Assembly (NCBI GenBank): GCA_017934745.1
Contig: JAGBIY010000047.1
Location: 1 to 64,000 of the forward strand
Direction of reading: 5' to 3'
Source: Treponema sp.
GTDB taxonomy: Bacteria; Spirochaetota; Spirochaetia; Treponematales; Treponemataceae
DNA length: 64,000 nucleotides
Position 1 is the stretch's first letter, and each line of letters starts with the position of its first letter. Below, piece by piece: positions 7,922-16,275 of the stretch. The notes below the pieces were generated by a model that saw only the letters and a program-made list of their open reading frames with translations, ran no database searches and had not been told where the DNA came from. A program made the position numbers and the translations under genes.

Positions 7922-8566
7922 TCAACAGCAATCCCAATTGTACATCGTTTTTTCAAAGCGGCGGTTCTTCAAGTCGTCGGAATTGATGAAGAAATTCCCG
8001 ATTCCCTCGTCGCCCCACATGAAGAAGTCCTCGTTGCAGGAAGAGTCAAGCTGGAGGAGAACCCTGTCGTACACGGTCTCTCCCTCGTCAAGGAATCCGG
8101 GCGGATCCTGGGTGAATTCCGGCTGGACGAACACCCCCGTGGAATTTTCGCACTGGCCGCACTTCTCGAACGAGACCGGGCACTCCTTGACCACGGGCGT
8201 GGAAAAGTCTCCGAAGCCTTTTGGAAGGTTCTCCCTCAGCAAATTCTCTTTCGCGACATTCCTGTTCACGCTCTCGTGGTAGACGACACGGAAGTCGCTT
8301 GGAGAATCGTCGAACGAAAGCCCGTACGAACCGCTTGTGGCCGATATGAAGAACTGGAGCATCCCCGAATGCGGAAGAGAATCGTCATCATTGAAGACCT
8401 CACTGTCTTCGTCGAAATTAATCTGGAAAAGAAGCTGCATCCTCTTTCCGTCCGCCCCGACCGGATACTCCAAGTCGCCAGAGAAATCCCAGTAAGGAAG
8501 CCCTCCGAGTTTTGAACCGAACAAATCCGCTTCCCTGCCCGAATCGAACAAAATCCTGTAAGCCAT
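7922..8566 (-). CDS. DUF1963 (YwqG-like) family protein
   Basis: A 214-residue soluble protein with the DUF1963 pattern: GGLPYWDF near the start, LLFQINFDE, SGMLQFFISATSG, then MWGDEGIGNFFINSDDL and a terminal NWDCC. The family function is unknown. I chose ATG 8566 (MAYRILFDSG) by homology; a GGAG lies about 11 bases upstream, and another in-frame ATG lies further out. A TATAAT stands about 40 bases upstream. Single gene, transcribed away from glgC. Confidence 0.75.
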   Translation of the reverse strand: MAYRILFDSGREADLFGSKLGGLPYWDFSGDLEYPVGADGKRMQLLFQINFDEDSEVFNDDDSLPHSGMLQFFISATSGSYGLSFDDSPSDFRVVYHESVNRNVAKENLLRENLPKGFGDFSTPVVKECPVSFEKCGQCENSTGVFVQPEFTQDPPGFLDEGETVYDRVLLQLDSSCNEDFFMWGDEGIGNFFINSDDLKNRRFEKTMYNWDCC

Positions 8567-8659
8567 TTCTATGCATTCTCCATCGAAAAAAATTGATTCA
8601 ACACTCATTATATCGTACATCAACGCACTCGAAGAAAAAATAGGAGGGGAAATAAAAAT

Positions 8660-8695
8660 TTGCAAACAGTGAATTTCGGGGTTATCATGGATAAC
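8660..8695 (+). promoter_or_regulatory. glgC promoter with overlapping palindrome
   Basis: TTGCAA (8660-8665), spacer 17, TATCAT (8683-8688). A palindrome GTTATC-ATG-GATAAC (8681-8695) covers the -10 box, so a repressor bound there would block initiation. The leader would be about 40 bases. Confidence 0.6.
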
Positions 8696-8735
8696 AGGAA
8701 AACAAAGTAAAAAACACAAAAAAGGAGCGATTTTT

Positions 8736-10022
8736 ATGGCAAAACCAAACGAGCCACGCGTATTGGCTATCATTCTCGGTGGAGGAAAAGGCACTAGACT
8801 CTACCCATTGACACAGGTGCGCTCAAAACCGGCAGTTCCGTTCGGAGGAAAATACAGAATCGTCGACATTCCGATTTCGAACTGCATAAATTCCGGCTAC
8901 AAGAAGATATACCTTTTGACACAGTTCAACTCGGCGTCGCTGCACCACCACATAACGAACTCATACAACTTCGACAGGTTCGACAAGGGATTCGTTGAGA
9001 TTCTCGCGGCCGAGCAGACACTCGAACACTCAAGCTGGTTCGAGGGAACAGCGGACGCCGTAAGGAAGAACATGAGCCACTTCCGCTCCCAGAATCCGAC
9101 CCACTACATAATCCTCTCTGGAGACCAGCTCTACCGCATGGATCTCAAGGAGTTCATGAACCAGCACATAAAGAGCGGAGCCGACATAACAATCGCGACC
9201 ACAGCCGTGAACAGAAGGGACGCTTCCGGCTTCGGAATCATGCAGATCGACGCGAACAAGAGGATAACGGCTTTCCAGGAGAAGCCTGCGAAGGACAAGG
9301 ACATCTCCGACTGGAAGATACCGGCGGCGTCGAGGGGAGACCTTCCTGCTGAGAAGGAGTACCTCGCGTCGATGGGAATCTACATCTTCAACGCGGAAGC
9401 GATGGAAGAGGCCCTGAACAACGAGTACACGGACTTCGGAAAGGAAATCATCCCGATGTCCATAAAGACGAAGAAGGTGAATTCATACATCTTCAACGGC
9501 TATTGGGAAGACATCGGAACAATCCGCAGCTACTACGAGGCGACAATCGACTTGACGAACTACGAGCCGGCATTCGACTTCTACAACGCGGACGAGCCAA
9601 TCTACACCCACATGAGATTCCTTCCGACCTCGAAAATCAACGACGCGACAATCGAGAATTCGCTCACTTCAGAAGGCTGCATCATCTCCAAGGCGAAACT
9701 CAAGCAGTCCGTAATCGGAGTCCGCTCAATCCTCGAAACAGGCGCGGAGCTTGACGGAGTAATCGTCATGGGCGCGGACTGGTACGAGAACAAGGAGACG
9801 AAAGCGGAGAACGCGAAGGCTGGACGGCCCAACATGGGAATCGGAAAGAACTGCAAAATCGCGAAGACAATCATCGACAAGAACGCGTCGATAGGAGACA
9901 ACTGCCGAATCAACGTGGACGGGAAGAAGTACGAGGACGGAGACCACGGACTCTTCTACAGCGCGGACGGAATCATAGTAATCAGAAAAGGCGCTGTCAT
10001 TCCGGCTGGCACGGTAATCTGA
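8736..10022 (+). CDS. glgC: Glucose-1-phosphate adenylyltransferase
   Basis: A 428-residue ADP-glucose pyrophosphorylase, the committed step of glycogen synthesis. It has the nucleotidyl-transferase motif LGGGKGTRLYPLT, SKPAVPFGGKYRIVDIP, the substrate region WFEGTADAVRKN, and a C-terminal left-handed beta-helix with hexapeptide-like turns. Normal length. AGGAG lies 8 bases before ATG 8736. It stands alone, with its own promoter and a strong terminator. Confidence 0.93.
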   Translation: MAKPNEPRVLAIILGGGKGTRLYPLTQVRSKPAVPFGGKYRIVDIPISNCINSGYKKIYLLTQFNSASLHHHITNSYNFDRFDKGFVEILAAEQTLEHSSWFEGTADAVRKNMSHFRSQNPTHYIILSGDQLYRMDLKEFMNQHIKSGADITIATTAVNRRDASGFGIMQIDANKRITAFQEKPAKDKDISDWKIPAASRGDLPAEKEYLASMGIYIFNAEAMEEALNNEYTDFGKEIIPMSIKTKKVNSYIFNGYWEDIGTIRSYYEATIDLTNYEPAFDFYNADEPIYTHMRFLPTSKINDATIENSLTSEGCIISKAKLKQSVIGVRSILETGAELDGVIVMGADWYENKETKAENAKAGRPNMGIGKNCKIAKTIIDKNASIGDNCRINVDGKKYEDGDHGLFYSADGIIVIRKGAVIPAGTVI

Positions 10023-10056
10023 CAAAGACATCGGGAAACGCGGAATGAACAAAAGA

Positions 10057-10100
10057 ACCTGCCGGACAGAAGGAAGATTCTCCTGTCCGGCAGGTTTTTA
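10057..10100 (+). terminator. Rho-independent terminator of glgC
   Basis: AACCTGCCGGACAG pairs perfectly with CTGTCCGGCAGGTT, followed by TTT. Confidence 0.9.
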
Positions 10101-10101
10101 T

Positions 10102-10130
10102 TTGCCATTCGACTGTTCATCAACTAGAAT
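10102..10130 (+). promoter_or_regulatory. Promoter of J-domain gene, leaderless geometry
   Basis: TTGCCA (10102-10107), spacer 17, TAGAAT (10125-10130), then only 6 bases to the ATG at 10137. No Shine-Dalgarno sequence. Confidence 0.65.
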
Positions 10131-10136
10131 TGAACA

Positions 10137-10688
10137 ATGGATTTTTACGAAAAACTAGGCGGTCTGCTGAGCGAAGCCCTTGAAAAAGGAGAGATTCCGA
10201 AGAAGAAGCCGAAGGAGCGGGCCGAGACAGTGGCCCCCGGCTCGGACGCCAGCAAAGCAGATGGCATCAAGATAGAACCGGAGAAGGAAAACACGACGAG
10301 GCTCGACTCCAGGGACAAGGAAAAAGCGAAGACGTTCACATTCACGCAGTTCGGACACGGTGGAAGCTCCGACGAAAAGCCGAAAAGGACATTCTCGTTC
10401 GAGCAGTTCGCGAAGATGAGCCAGGAAGCCGCGCACACCGAGCCGAAAGTGCAGATATACAAATTCTCGCAGCTTGTCATACCGCAGAACGTCCTTTACG
10501 CCTTGAATGTAATCGGAATCCCGACGAATGCGGACTTCGAATCCGCGAAAAAAATCTACAGGGAAAAAATCATGTACTACCACCCGGACAAATGGCTCGG
10601 CACGCCGTACATAGAGCAGGCGAAGACGAACACCCAGACGCTGAACGCCGCGTGGGAAATCGTCGAGTGGTGGTACGTCGCAAGATAG
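10137..10688 (+). CDS. J-domain protein
   Basis: A 183-residue protein with a charged, low-complexity N-terminal half (rich in Lys, Glu, Ser) containing two copies of a TFxF(T/E)QF-type motif, and a C-terminal J-domain with the essential HPD (MYYHPDKW). J-domains stimulate DnaK ATPase. The J-domain at the C terminus, without the Gly/Phe and zinc regions of DnaJ, makes it a type III co-chaperone with an unknown client. It lies just behind the glgC terminator, with its own -10 box 6 bases from ATG. Confidence 0.75.
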   Translation: MDFYEKLGGLLSEALEKGEIPKKKPKERAETVAPGSDASKADGIKIEPEKENTTRLDSRDKEKAKTFTFTQFGHGGSSDEKPKRTFSFEQFAKMSQEAAHTEPKVQIYKFSQLVIPQNVLYALNVIGIPTNADFESAKKIYREKIMYYHPDKWLGTPYIEQAKTNTQTLNAAWEIVEWWYVAR

Positions 10689-10705
10689 TCAGCAACGGCC
10701 GCCCG

Positions 10706-12100
10706 TCACCCCTCCCGGTCGATTATGTCGGACGCGGGAAGCTCGTTGTCGTCGGCGATTCCGTATTCCGAAAGTTTTCTGTGGAGCGTCTTCCGTCCGA
10801 TTCCAAGTATGTCGGCCGTCTTGGACTTGTTTCCGTTGTTGGCGGCGAGATTCTGCACGATGATGAGCCTCTCCGCCTCGGAAAGCGGTATCCCCAAAGG
10901 CAGAGAAATCGAATCGACGGAAGAGCTCCGGGCGACGCTTGGAGGCAGATCGTCGAGCGTTATTTCGTCCCCGTTCGCCATGACGACAGAGCTTTCGACG
11001 CAGTGCTCGAGCTCTCGGATGTTTCCTGGCCAGTCGTATTTGTAGATTGCGGAGCGGGACTTGCTGTCGAATCCCCTCACGCTCTTTCCGTTCTCCTTGT
11101 TGAATTTCTCCAAGAAAGAGCTGAGCAGCAGCGGTATGTCGTCCTTCCGCTCCCTAAGCGGCGGAACCTCGATTTTTATGCCGTTGAGTCTGAAATACAA
11201 ATCCTCCCTGAATCTTCCCGCCTTGACCTCCTCCTCAAGGTTCTTGTTGGTCGCGGCGATTATCCTCACATCGACTTCGAGAGTCTGCTCTCCTCCGACC
11301 CTCTCGAATTTTCGCTCCTGGAGAACGCGGAGAAGCTTCACCTGCACGTTCTGGTTTATCTCCCCTATCTCGTCCAGAAAAATCGTGCCTCCGTGCGCAA
11401 GCTCGAATTTTCCCTTGTGCAGGGAATCTGCGCCCGTGAAGGAGCCTTTCTCGTGGCCGAACAGTTCGCTTTCAAGGAGAGTCTCACTCAAAGCCGCGCA
11501 GTGCACTGTCACAAGAGGATTGTCCTTCCTGGAAGAAAGGGCGTGTATGGCGGAGACCAGAAGGCTTTTTCCGACACCGCTCTCTCCGGTTATCAGGACG
11601 CTTATGCGGGCGTCGGCGACTTTCCGGACGAGCGTCATCACTTTCTGCATCGCCGGGCTTTTTCCTACAAGGGAATCAATCTGGCGGCTGGAATCTATTT
11701 CCTGCCGGAGCTGCTGGTTCTGTATCTTGAGCTCGCGCCCCTGCAGAGCGCGCTTCACTGTCAGTTCCAGCTGCTCAAGGTTCAAGGGCTTCGTCAAAAA
11801 GTTGTACGCGCCGTTCTGCATCGCCTTCACGGCTTCGTCGATTGAGCCATGTCCAGTGAGGACTATGACCGGGATTCCAGGTGTCTCGCGCGTCACATGC
11901 TGGAGGACATCGGAGCCTGAAACGCCACCCGGCATCCGAAGGTCGGTTATCACAAGATCCACGTCCCCCTTGGAAATGATGGAGAGAGCTTCCTTGCCGT
12001 TCTCGGCGAGCTTCACATTGTAGCCGTCCATCTCGAAATCCGCGGCAAGACCTTCCCGTATGTTCTTCTCGTCGTCAACTATCAGAATCGTGAATTTCAT
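10706..12100 (-). CDS. atoC: Sigma-54 dependent response regulator (NtrC/AtoC type)
   Basis: A receiver domain (residues 1-120, acidic pocket DDE, phospho-Asp in LVITDLRMPG), an AAA+ domain with GESGVGKS, GSFTGAD (the GAFTGA sigma-54 contact loop with Ser in place of the first Ala) and LDEIGEI, then a Fis-type HTH (LGIGRKTLHRKLSEYG). It activates sigma-54 promoters when phosphorylated. ATG 12100 has AGGAG 5 bases upstream and overlaps the histidine kinase stop (ATGA). In T. pallidum the equivalent pair is called AtoC/AtoS; acetoacetate sensing is not implied. Confidence 0.9.
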   Translation of the reverse strand: MKFTILIVDDEKNIREGLAADFEMDGYNVKLAENGKEALSIISKGDVDLVITDLRMPGGVSGSDVLQHVTRETPGIPVIVLTGHGSIDEAVKAMQNGAYNFLTKPLNLEQLELTVKRALQGRELKIQNQQLRQEIDSSRQIDSLVGKSPAMQKVMTLVRKVADARISVLITGESGVGKSLLVSAIHALSSRKDNPLVTVHCAALSETLLESELFGHEKGSFTGADSLHKGKFELAHGGTIFLDEIGEINQNVQVKLLRVLQERKFERVGGEQTLEVDVRIIAATNKNLEEEVKAGRFREDLYFRLNGIKIEVPPLRERKDDIPLLLSSFLEKFNKENGKSVRGFDSKSRSAIYKYDWPGNIRELEHCVESSVVMANGDEITLDDLPPSVARSSSVDSISLPLGIPLSEAERLIIVQNLAANNGNKSKTADILGIGRKTLHRKLSEYGIADDNELPASDIIDREG

Positions 12101-13329
12101 TCGCACTCCTTGCTCTCAGAGTTGCAAGTCAAAAGCCTCTTGTCGAGCTGCGGAACAGGGAGGGTTACGGTGAACTCAGTTCCACCGCCAAGCTCAGACT
12201 TCACCTCTATGTCGCCGGAAAATTCCTTGATTATCTTGTAGCTCATAGCCATGCCTAGCCCTGTTCCGTTGGCCTTCGTGGTGAAATACGGCTCGAAGAC
12301 GCGCGACGCGACTTTGCTGTCCATTCCGCTGCCGTTGTCGGAAAAGCGCAGGCGGAATTTTCCGTCGGAGACTTCCGTCCGTATCGATATTTTTCCGCCC
12401 ACACCGTCGAAACGAGTCTTTATGGCGGCGAGGGAATTCTGGGAAAGGTTAACGATGACCTCTCGGAAAAGCTTAGCGTCCATCAGCACCCGTGGGCAGT
12501 TCCGGCAGAAATCGGACTCGATGGCGACATTCTTCTCCGTGAATTCGGGTTTGAAGAATTCCACGAACGCTTCCAAAAGGGAATTCGGATTCACAAGCTC
12601 CAGCTCCACGGAAAGCGGCCTCACCGCCATCAGGAAATCAACGACTATTTTGTTGAGCCTGTCGATTTCTGAATTCACGACATCCAGATAGTTCTCCACG
12701 AATTTCGGATCCGGGAGAAGTCCGTCCCCTTCCCTCTTCTTCCTCACAGCCTTCTGTATCAGCTGGATGTGTATCGATATCGCGCCGAGGGGATTCTTTA
12801 TCTCGTGCGCGACGCTCGCGGCTATGTTCGTCAATCCAGCCATCGCCTCCATGCGGTGCAGGAGGATTTCCTGGTTGCGCTTCTCCGTCACGTCCTCCAC
12901 GCGCACGATTGAGCCGACAAGCTCGCTCTTCCTCGCGAACGGGGAAACGGAGATGTCGATGAAGCGCACGCTTCCCCCGGCCGACTGCACAGTGAACTCG
13001 TTGCTGATGTTCGTCTTCTTGCTCTCGAACGTCGACTTGAAGAAATTCGAGATTTCAGCATCGGAGACAATCTCCCACACTGGCAGACTTCCGCAAGACG
13101 GCTCCTCTGGATTCAACGAGAACGGAAGGAGCCTCTCCGCGGCCTTGTTCGCCAAGAGGACACGGAAGTTGGAATCGGAATTCGACACTATCAATATCCC
13201 TGTCGGTATCGACTGGAATATCGAATCCATCATCTCGCCCTTCTCGGCCATCTCGTCAAGAAGAAGCTTTATCTGCGAATCGGAAAGTTTCGCCACCTTC
13301 TGCGAAACACGCTTTGAAAATTCCTGCAT
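12097..13329 (-). CDS. atoS: Cytoplasmic PAS-domain sensor histidine kinase
   Basis: A 410-residue kinase without membrane segments: a PAS domain (about residues 30-150), HisKA with the phospho-acceptor in VAHEIKNPLGAIS, and a HATPase domain with NLSQNSLAA, DNGSGM and GTGLGMAMS. It should phosphorylate the response regulator encoded directly downstream with a 4-base overlap. Being soluble, it must sense an internal signal. The treponemal order with holB, cvpA and murG is conserved. Confidence 0.9.
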   Translation of the reverse strand: MQEFSKRVSQKVAKLSDSQIKLLLDEMAEKGEMMDSIFQSIPTGILIVSNSDSNFRVLLANKAAERLLPFSLNPEEPSCGSLPVWEIVSDAEISNFFKSTFESKKTNISNEFTVQSAGGSVRFIDISVSPFARKSELVGSIVRVEDVTEKRNQEILLHRMEAMAGLTNIAASVAHEIKNPLGAISIHIQLIQKAVRKKREGDGLLPDPKFVENYLDVVNSEIDRLNKIVVDFLMAVRPLSVELELVNPNSLLEAFVEFFKPEFTEKNVAIESDFCRNCPRVLMDAKLFREVIVNLSQNSLAAIKTRFDGVGGKISIRTEVSDGKFRLRFSDNGSGMDSKVASRVFEPYFTTKANGTGLGMAMSYKIIKEFSGDIEVKSELGGGTEFTVTLPVPQLDKRLLTCNSESKECE

Positions 13330-13347
13330 TGCACCCTCCCAAAAATG

Positions 13348-14514
13348 TCAAACAGAACGCAGAAGCCTGACATTCATCGAAAGATCCCTGGTGAGCCGCT
13401 CAAGCGCGGCCGCGACGCTCTGGTTGTATATCGCGACGTTGTCGTAGCAGAGCTGCACCGAGAGAAGATTGCGCCTGGCAAGTTCTGCATCCGCCGAGGA
13501 CTTTGAGAAATCCACGCACGACTCGACGATTCCCGACAAGAACGACTTGAAGAGCATCCTAGGCTCGAACGAAGCGCAGCTTTTCACGACAGAATCGACA
13601 GACGGAATCTGCCCGCTTCTCACCGCGTCGTAATATTTCAGCGCGACACTCTTCACTTCGGTCGGGGTTTTAGGCAAGAACGAGTAGAGGCAATCGGCCA
13701 CCGTGGAGAATTTCTCCTGATGGAAAACGCTCGAAACTATCTCCCGCTGCTGCTCCCCGCTCCTCTCGGCGAAACTGTACGTCCGGACACGGGAAAGAAT
13801 CGTCTGCATCATCGCACCGCGCTTCGATGTCGTCAGAACGAAAACAGCGTCCAGAGGAGGCTCCTCAAGAATCTTCAAGAGAGCGTTCCTCGGAGCGTCC
13901 ATCATCCTGTCGGCGTTCTCGATTACGAACACCTTCTTCGCGCCGCTCGAACGGATGCGGAGCCAAGCGGAAGCCCCCCTTATGAGGTCTATTGGAATAG
14001 AATTGTACAGCGACGACTCAAGCTTCTGGCAGTCCTTGACCACGCTGTCGCACGCCTTCTCGATTTTTGACTGGTCGAAAGCGGGGGACGAAAGGGGCGC
14101 AAGGGAGTCCTCGATGGACTCTATGAGAGGAGAGAATTTTGAAGAACCTGCGACCTCCTCCCACAGAATCTGGTTGAACCTTGAAGTCAGCTTGTGGACC
14201 GCGCGCACGAAAGCGAGAGGAGGATACCCCCTCAAAAGAGCATCCTTGGCCGCGATGATTTCGAGCATACAGTCCCTGGGACCTGCGACGAGCACGTTCA
14301 TGTTCGAAAGAGTCCGGTGCTGTCTGCAGAATTCGCACGAGCACGACTCGCTCCTGTCCCCGACGCATGAAAGGATGCGCGCGATCTCAAGGGCGGCGGT
14401 GAATTTGCCTGAGAATTCTGGACCGGAGATGAGAACCGCGCCCGGAAATTTTCCATTTTCGATGTCCGACTTCATCAACTCGAACGAATGCTGATAGAAA
14501 ACGGTGTCAGTCAT
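13348..14514 (-). CDS. holB: DNA polymerase III delta-prime-like clamp-loader protein
   Basis: A 388-residue AAA+ protein of the DnaX/HolB group. It has a P-loop-like GPEFSGKFT (residues 31-39), a Cys cluster (C-x-C-x2-C in SCSCEFC) as in the clamp-loader zinc module, a Walker-B-like VFVIENADRM, and ALLKILEEPP followed by the sensor region. An insert of about 80 residues lies between the zinc cluster and Walker B. It should be a stator subunit of the sliding-clamp loader. A G-rich ribosome site (GGGGGAAAG) precedes ATG 14514. Confidence 0.8.
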   Translation of the reverse strand: MTDTVFYQHSFELMKSDIENGKFPGAVLISGPEFSGKFTAALEIARILSCVGDRSESCSCEFCRQHRTLSNMNVLVAGPRDCMLEIIAAKDALLRGYPPLAFVRAVHKLTSRFNQILWEEVAGSSKFSPLIESIEDSLAPLSSPAFDQSKIEKACDSVVKDCQKLESSLYNSIPIDLIRGASAWLRIRSSGAKKVFVIENADRMMDAPRNALLKILEEPPLDAVFVLTTSKRGAMMQTILSRVRTYSFAERSGEQQREIVSSVFHQEKFSTVADCLYSFLPKTPTEVKSVALKYYDAVRSGQIPSVDSVVKSCASFEPRMLFKSFLSGIVESCVDFSKSSADAELARRNLLSVQLCYDNVAIYNQSVAAALERLTRDLSMNVRLLRSV

Positions 14515-14526
14515 CTTTCCCCCGAT

Positions 14527-15009
14527 TCACTTGAGATGCGCCGACACAAAATCCACGGACGGAGTCAAAGTCGGCTCAAGAATCTCCCAATAGAAGCAGA
14601 CGTCCCTGAAATTTGACGTGTCGGCCCACGGCTGCGCCTTCACGATAATCAGGAAAAGGCAGACAACCGCAAGCCCCTCCATCAGCCCGAACACGAATCC
14701 CAGGGCCTGGTCTAGGCTTCTGGCGAGTTTTCCACTGAAGATGCCGCTTATCAGCATCTGGATTATCTTCACGAAGAGAAAAATCACGGCGAATATTATC
14801 ATGAACGACAGGCACGCGCTCAAAATGTGGGAGCGGACTATGTGGTCGAAATAAGGAGTGAGGAGACCGCAAAGGTAGACGGCACCAACAAAGCCGAAGA
14901 TGAACGCGAGCTTTCCGAACACCTCGCTCAGAAAACCATTGCGCGCCGCCGATATCGCGAAATAGAGGATGACAAGGGTGAGAACAATGTCCAAAAGGGA
15001 AATCATCAT
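14527..15009 (-). CDS. cvpA: CvpA family membrane protein
   Basis: A 160-residue protein with four hydrophobic segments (about residues 5-20, 28-48, 62-85 and 105-123) and the CvpA layout. The family is linked to envelope stress and colicin V production; the mechanism is unclear. The first ATG overlaps the murG stop (ATGA), so translation is coupled. Confidence 0.85.
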   Translation of the reverse strand: MMISLLDIVLTLVILYFAISAARNGFLSEVFGKLAFIFGFVGAVYLCGLLTPYFDHIVRSHILSACLSFMIIFAVIFLFVKIIQMLISGIFSGKLARSLDQALGFVFGLMEGLAVVCLFLIIVKAQPWADTSNFRDVCFYWEILEPTLTPSVDFVSAHLK

Positions 15010-16184
15010 TTTCCGGCCCCCTCTTTTCCAGAAGACTCGAGAATCATCTCGGCGATGCGCCTCGCAGGCCTTTTTCCGTCCACCTGGGCCTCGACAGAAA
15101 GCGAACGAGACGAATCCGCGACCTTTTTCCTGAATTCAGCATCGAGCATCCTCTCAAGGGCGGATTTCATGTTGTCGGAATTCGCGTCGGCTCCGAGAAG
15201 CACTTCGGCGGCCCCCCTTTCCCTGAAGAATTCCGCGTTGTCTACTTGGTCGCCGCGAGTTCCAGAACCGCACAGGGGAACGAGGACGAGCGGCTTTCCA
15301 AGCACGGCGCACTCCCATATCGAATTCGCTCCCGCACGGCTAAGAACGACATCGGCGCAGTTCACCACATCGCACATCTCCTTGTAGATGAACGGATGCA
15401 GAAAATACCCAGAATGGCCTTCAGGCATGGACGCAGCGTCCTTGGCTCCGCACTGGTGGACGACATTGAAGCGTTCGCAAAGCCAATCGAGGTTCCCGAC
15501 GACAAGCTCGTTTATCTGGTGCGCTCCGAGGCTTCCGCCCAGGACAAGTAGAATCGGCTTGTTCTCGTCATAGTCGCTCCTGTCTCCGAAGAGGAATTCC
15601 TTTCCAGCCGCCCGGCTGTCCTCACCGAGAGAATAGAAGACTGGCCTTATCGGGTTCCCCGTCGCCACAGTCCTGTCCCGCTTTCCGACCGGCAGATAAT
15701 TCTTCGTCTGCTCGTAGGACACGAGTATCTTGGACGCCCATCTGGAATTCAACCTCGTAGCGAGTCCCGGCGTGAAGTCGCACTCGTGCGTCAAGACCGG
15801 GATTCCCAGAATGGACGCGGAGAGGCACGGAGGCACGCTGACGAACCCGCCTTTCGAAAAAAGGACATCGGGCTTTATGGAAAGGAGAGAGAAGAACGAC
15901 TTGAAGCACCCCGCGGCTATCTTGAAGACATCGATGAAATTCTTGAAAGAGAAGTACCTTCTGAGCTTGCCGCTTGGGATTCCGACGAATTTGTCCGCCG
16001 AGCCTGATTTCTCCACGAGATTTCTGTCCATTCCCGCAGAATTTCCGAACCAGTAGATTTCTATTTTAATTCCCCGCTCTTGTGCAATCGAGCGAAGCTC
16101 ATCGGCTATTGCAAGCCCAGGGTATATGTGGCCGCCGGTTCCTCCACCGGCGAAGACGACTTTTACGATTTCACTGTTTTTCAT
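15006..16184 (-). CDS. murG: UDP-GlcNAc:undecaprenyl-PP-MurNAc-pentapeptide transferase
   Basis: A 392-residue GT-B glycosyltransferase that makes lipid II at the inner membrane face. It shows FAGGGTGGHIYPGLAIA near the N terminus and the UDP-sugar site LSRAGANSIWECAVLGKPLV in the C-terminal domain, plus LLVLGGSLGAHQIN. First gene of a murG-cvpA-holB-atoS-atoC run. There is no Shine-Dalgarno sequence; the ATG is the edge of a perfect palindrome and a CATAAT box lies 8 bases upstream, so it may be leaderless. Confidence 0.93.
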   Translation of the reverse strand: MKNSEIVKVVFAGGGTGGHIYPGLAIADELRSIAQERGIKIEIYWFGNSAGMDRNLVEKSGSADKFVGIPSGKLRRYFSFKNFIDVFKIAAGCFKSFFSLLSIKPDVLFSKGGFVSVPPCLSASILGIPVLTHECDFTPGLATRLNSRWASKILVSYEQTKNYLPVGKRDRTVATGNPIRPVFYSLGEDSRAAGKEFLFGDRSDYDENKPILLVLGGSLGAHQINELVVGNLDWLCERFNVVHQCGAKDAASMPEGHSGYFLHPFIYKEMCDVVNCADVVLSRAGANSIWECAVLGKPLVLVPLCGSGTRGDQVDNAEFFRERGAAEVLLGADANSDNMKSALERMLDAEFRKKVADSSRSLSVEAQVDGKRPARRIAEMILESSGKEGAGK

Positions 16185-16198
16185 AATGAGTCATTATG
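16182..16198. promoter_or_regulatory. Perfect palindrome over the murG start codon
   Basis: CATAATGA-G-TCATTATG, eight bases on each arm. On the minus strand the left part is a CATAAT -10-like box preceded by TGT and the other end is the murG ATG. It could be an operator or an mRNA hairpin at the start. Confidence 0.55.
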
Positions 16199-16212
16199 AC
16201 ACACCTTGCGAC

Positions 16213-16249
16213 AAAAAAAAAGCGATGAACAATGACATTCACCGCTTTT
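16213..16249 (-). terminator. Rho-independent terminator of the barrel-like protein gene
   Basis: Minus strand AAAAGCGGTGAA pairs with TTCATCGCTTTT with one mismatch and is followed by more T residues, about 27 bases after the stop. Confidence 0.8.
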
Positions 16250-16275
16250 CAATGGAAATCGACCTGCAAAAAGAA

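Noticed and set aside
10592..11845. Plus-strand open frame of 417 codons antisense to the sigma-54 regulator
   Set aside because: Overlaps a fully recognisable AAA+ gene and the end of the J-domain gene; no homologous motif.
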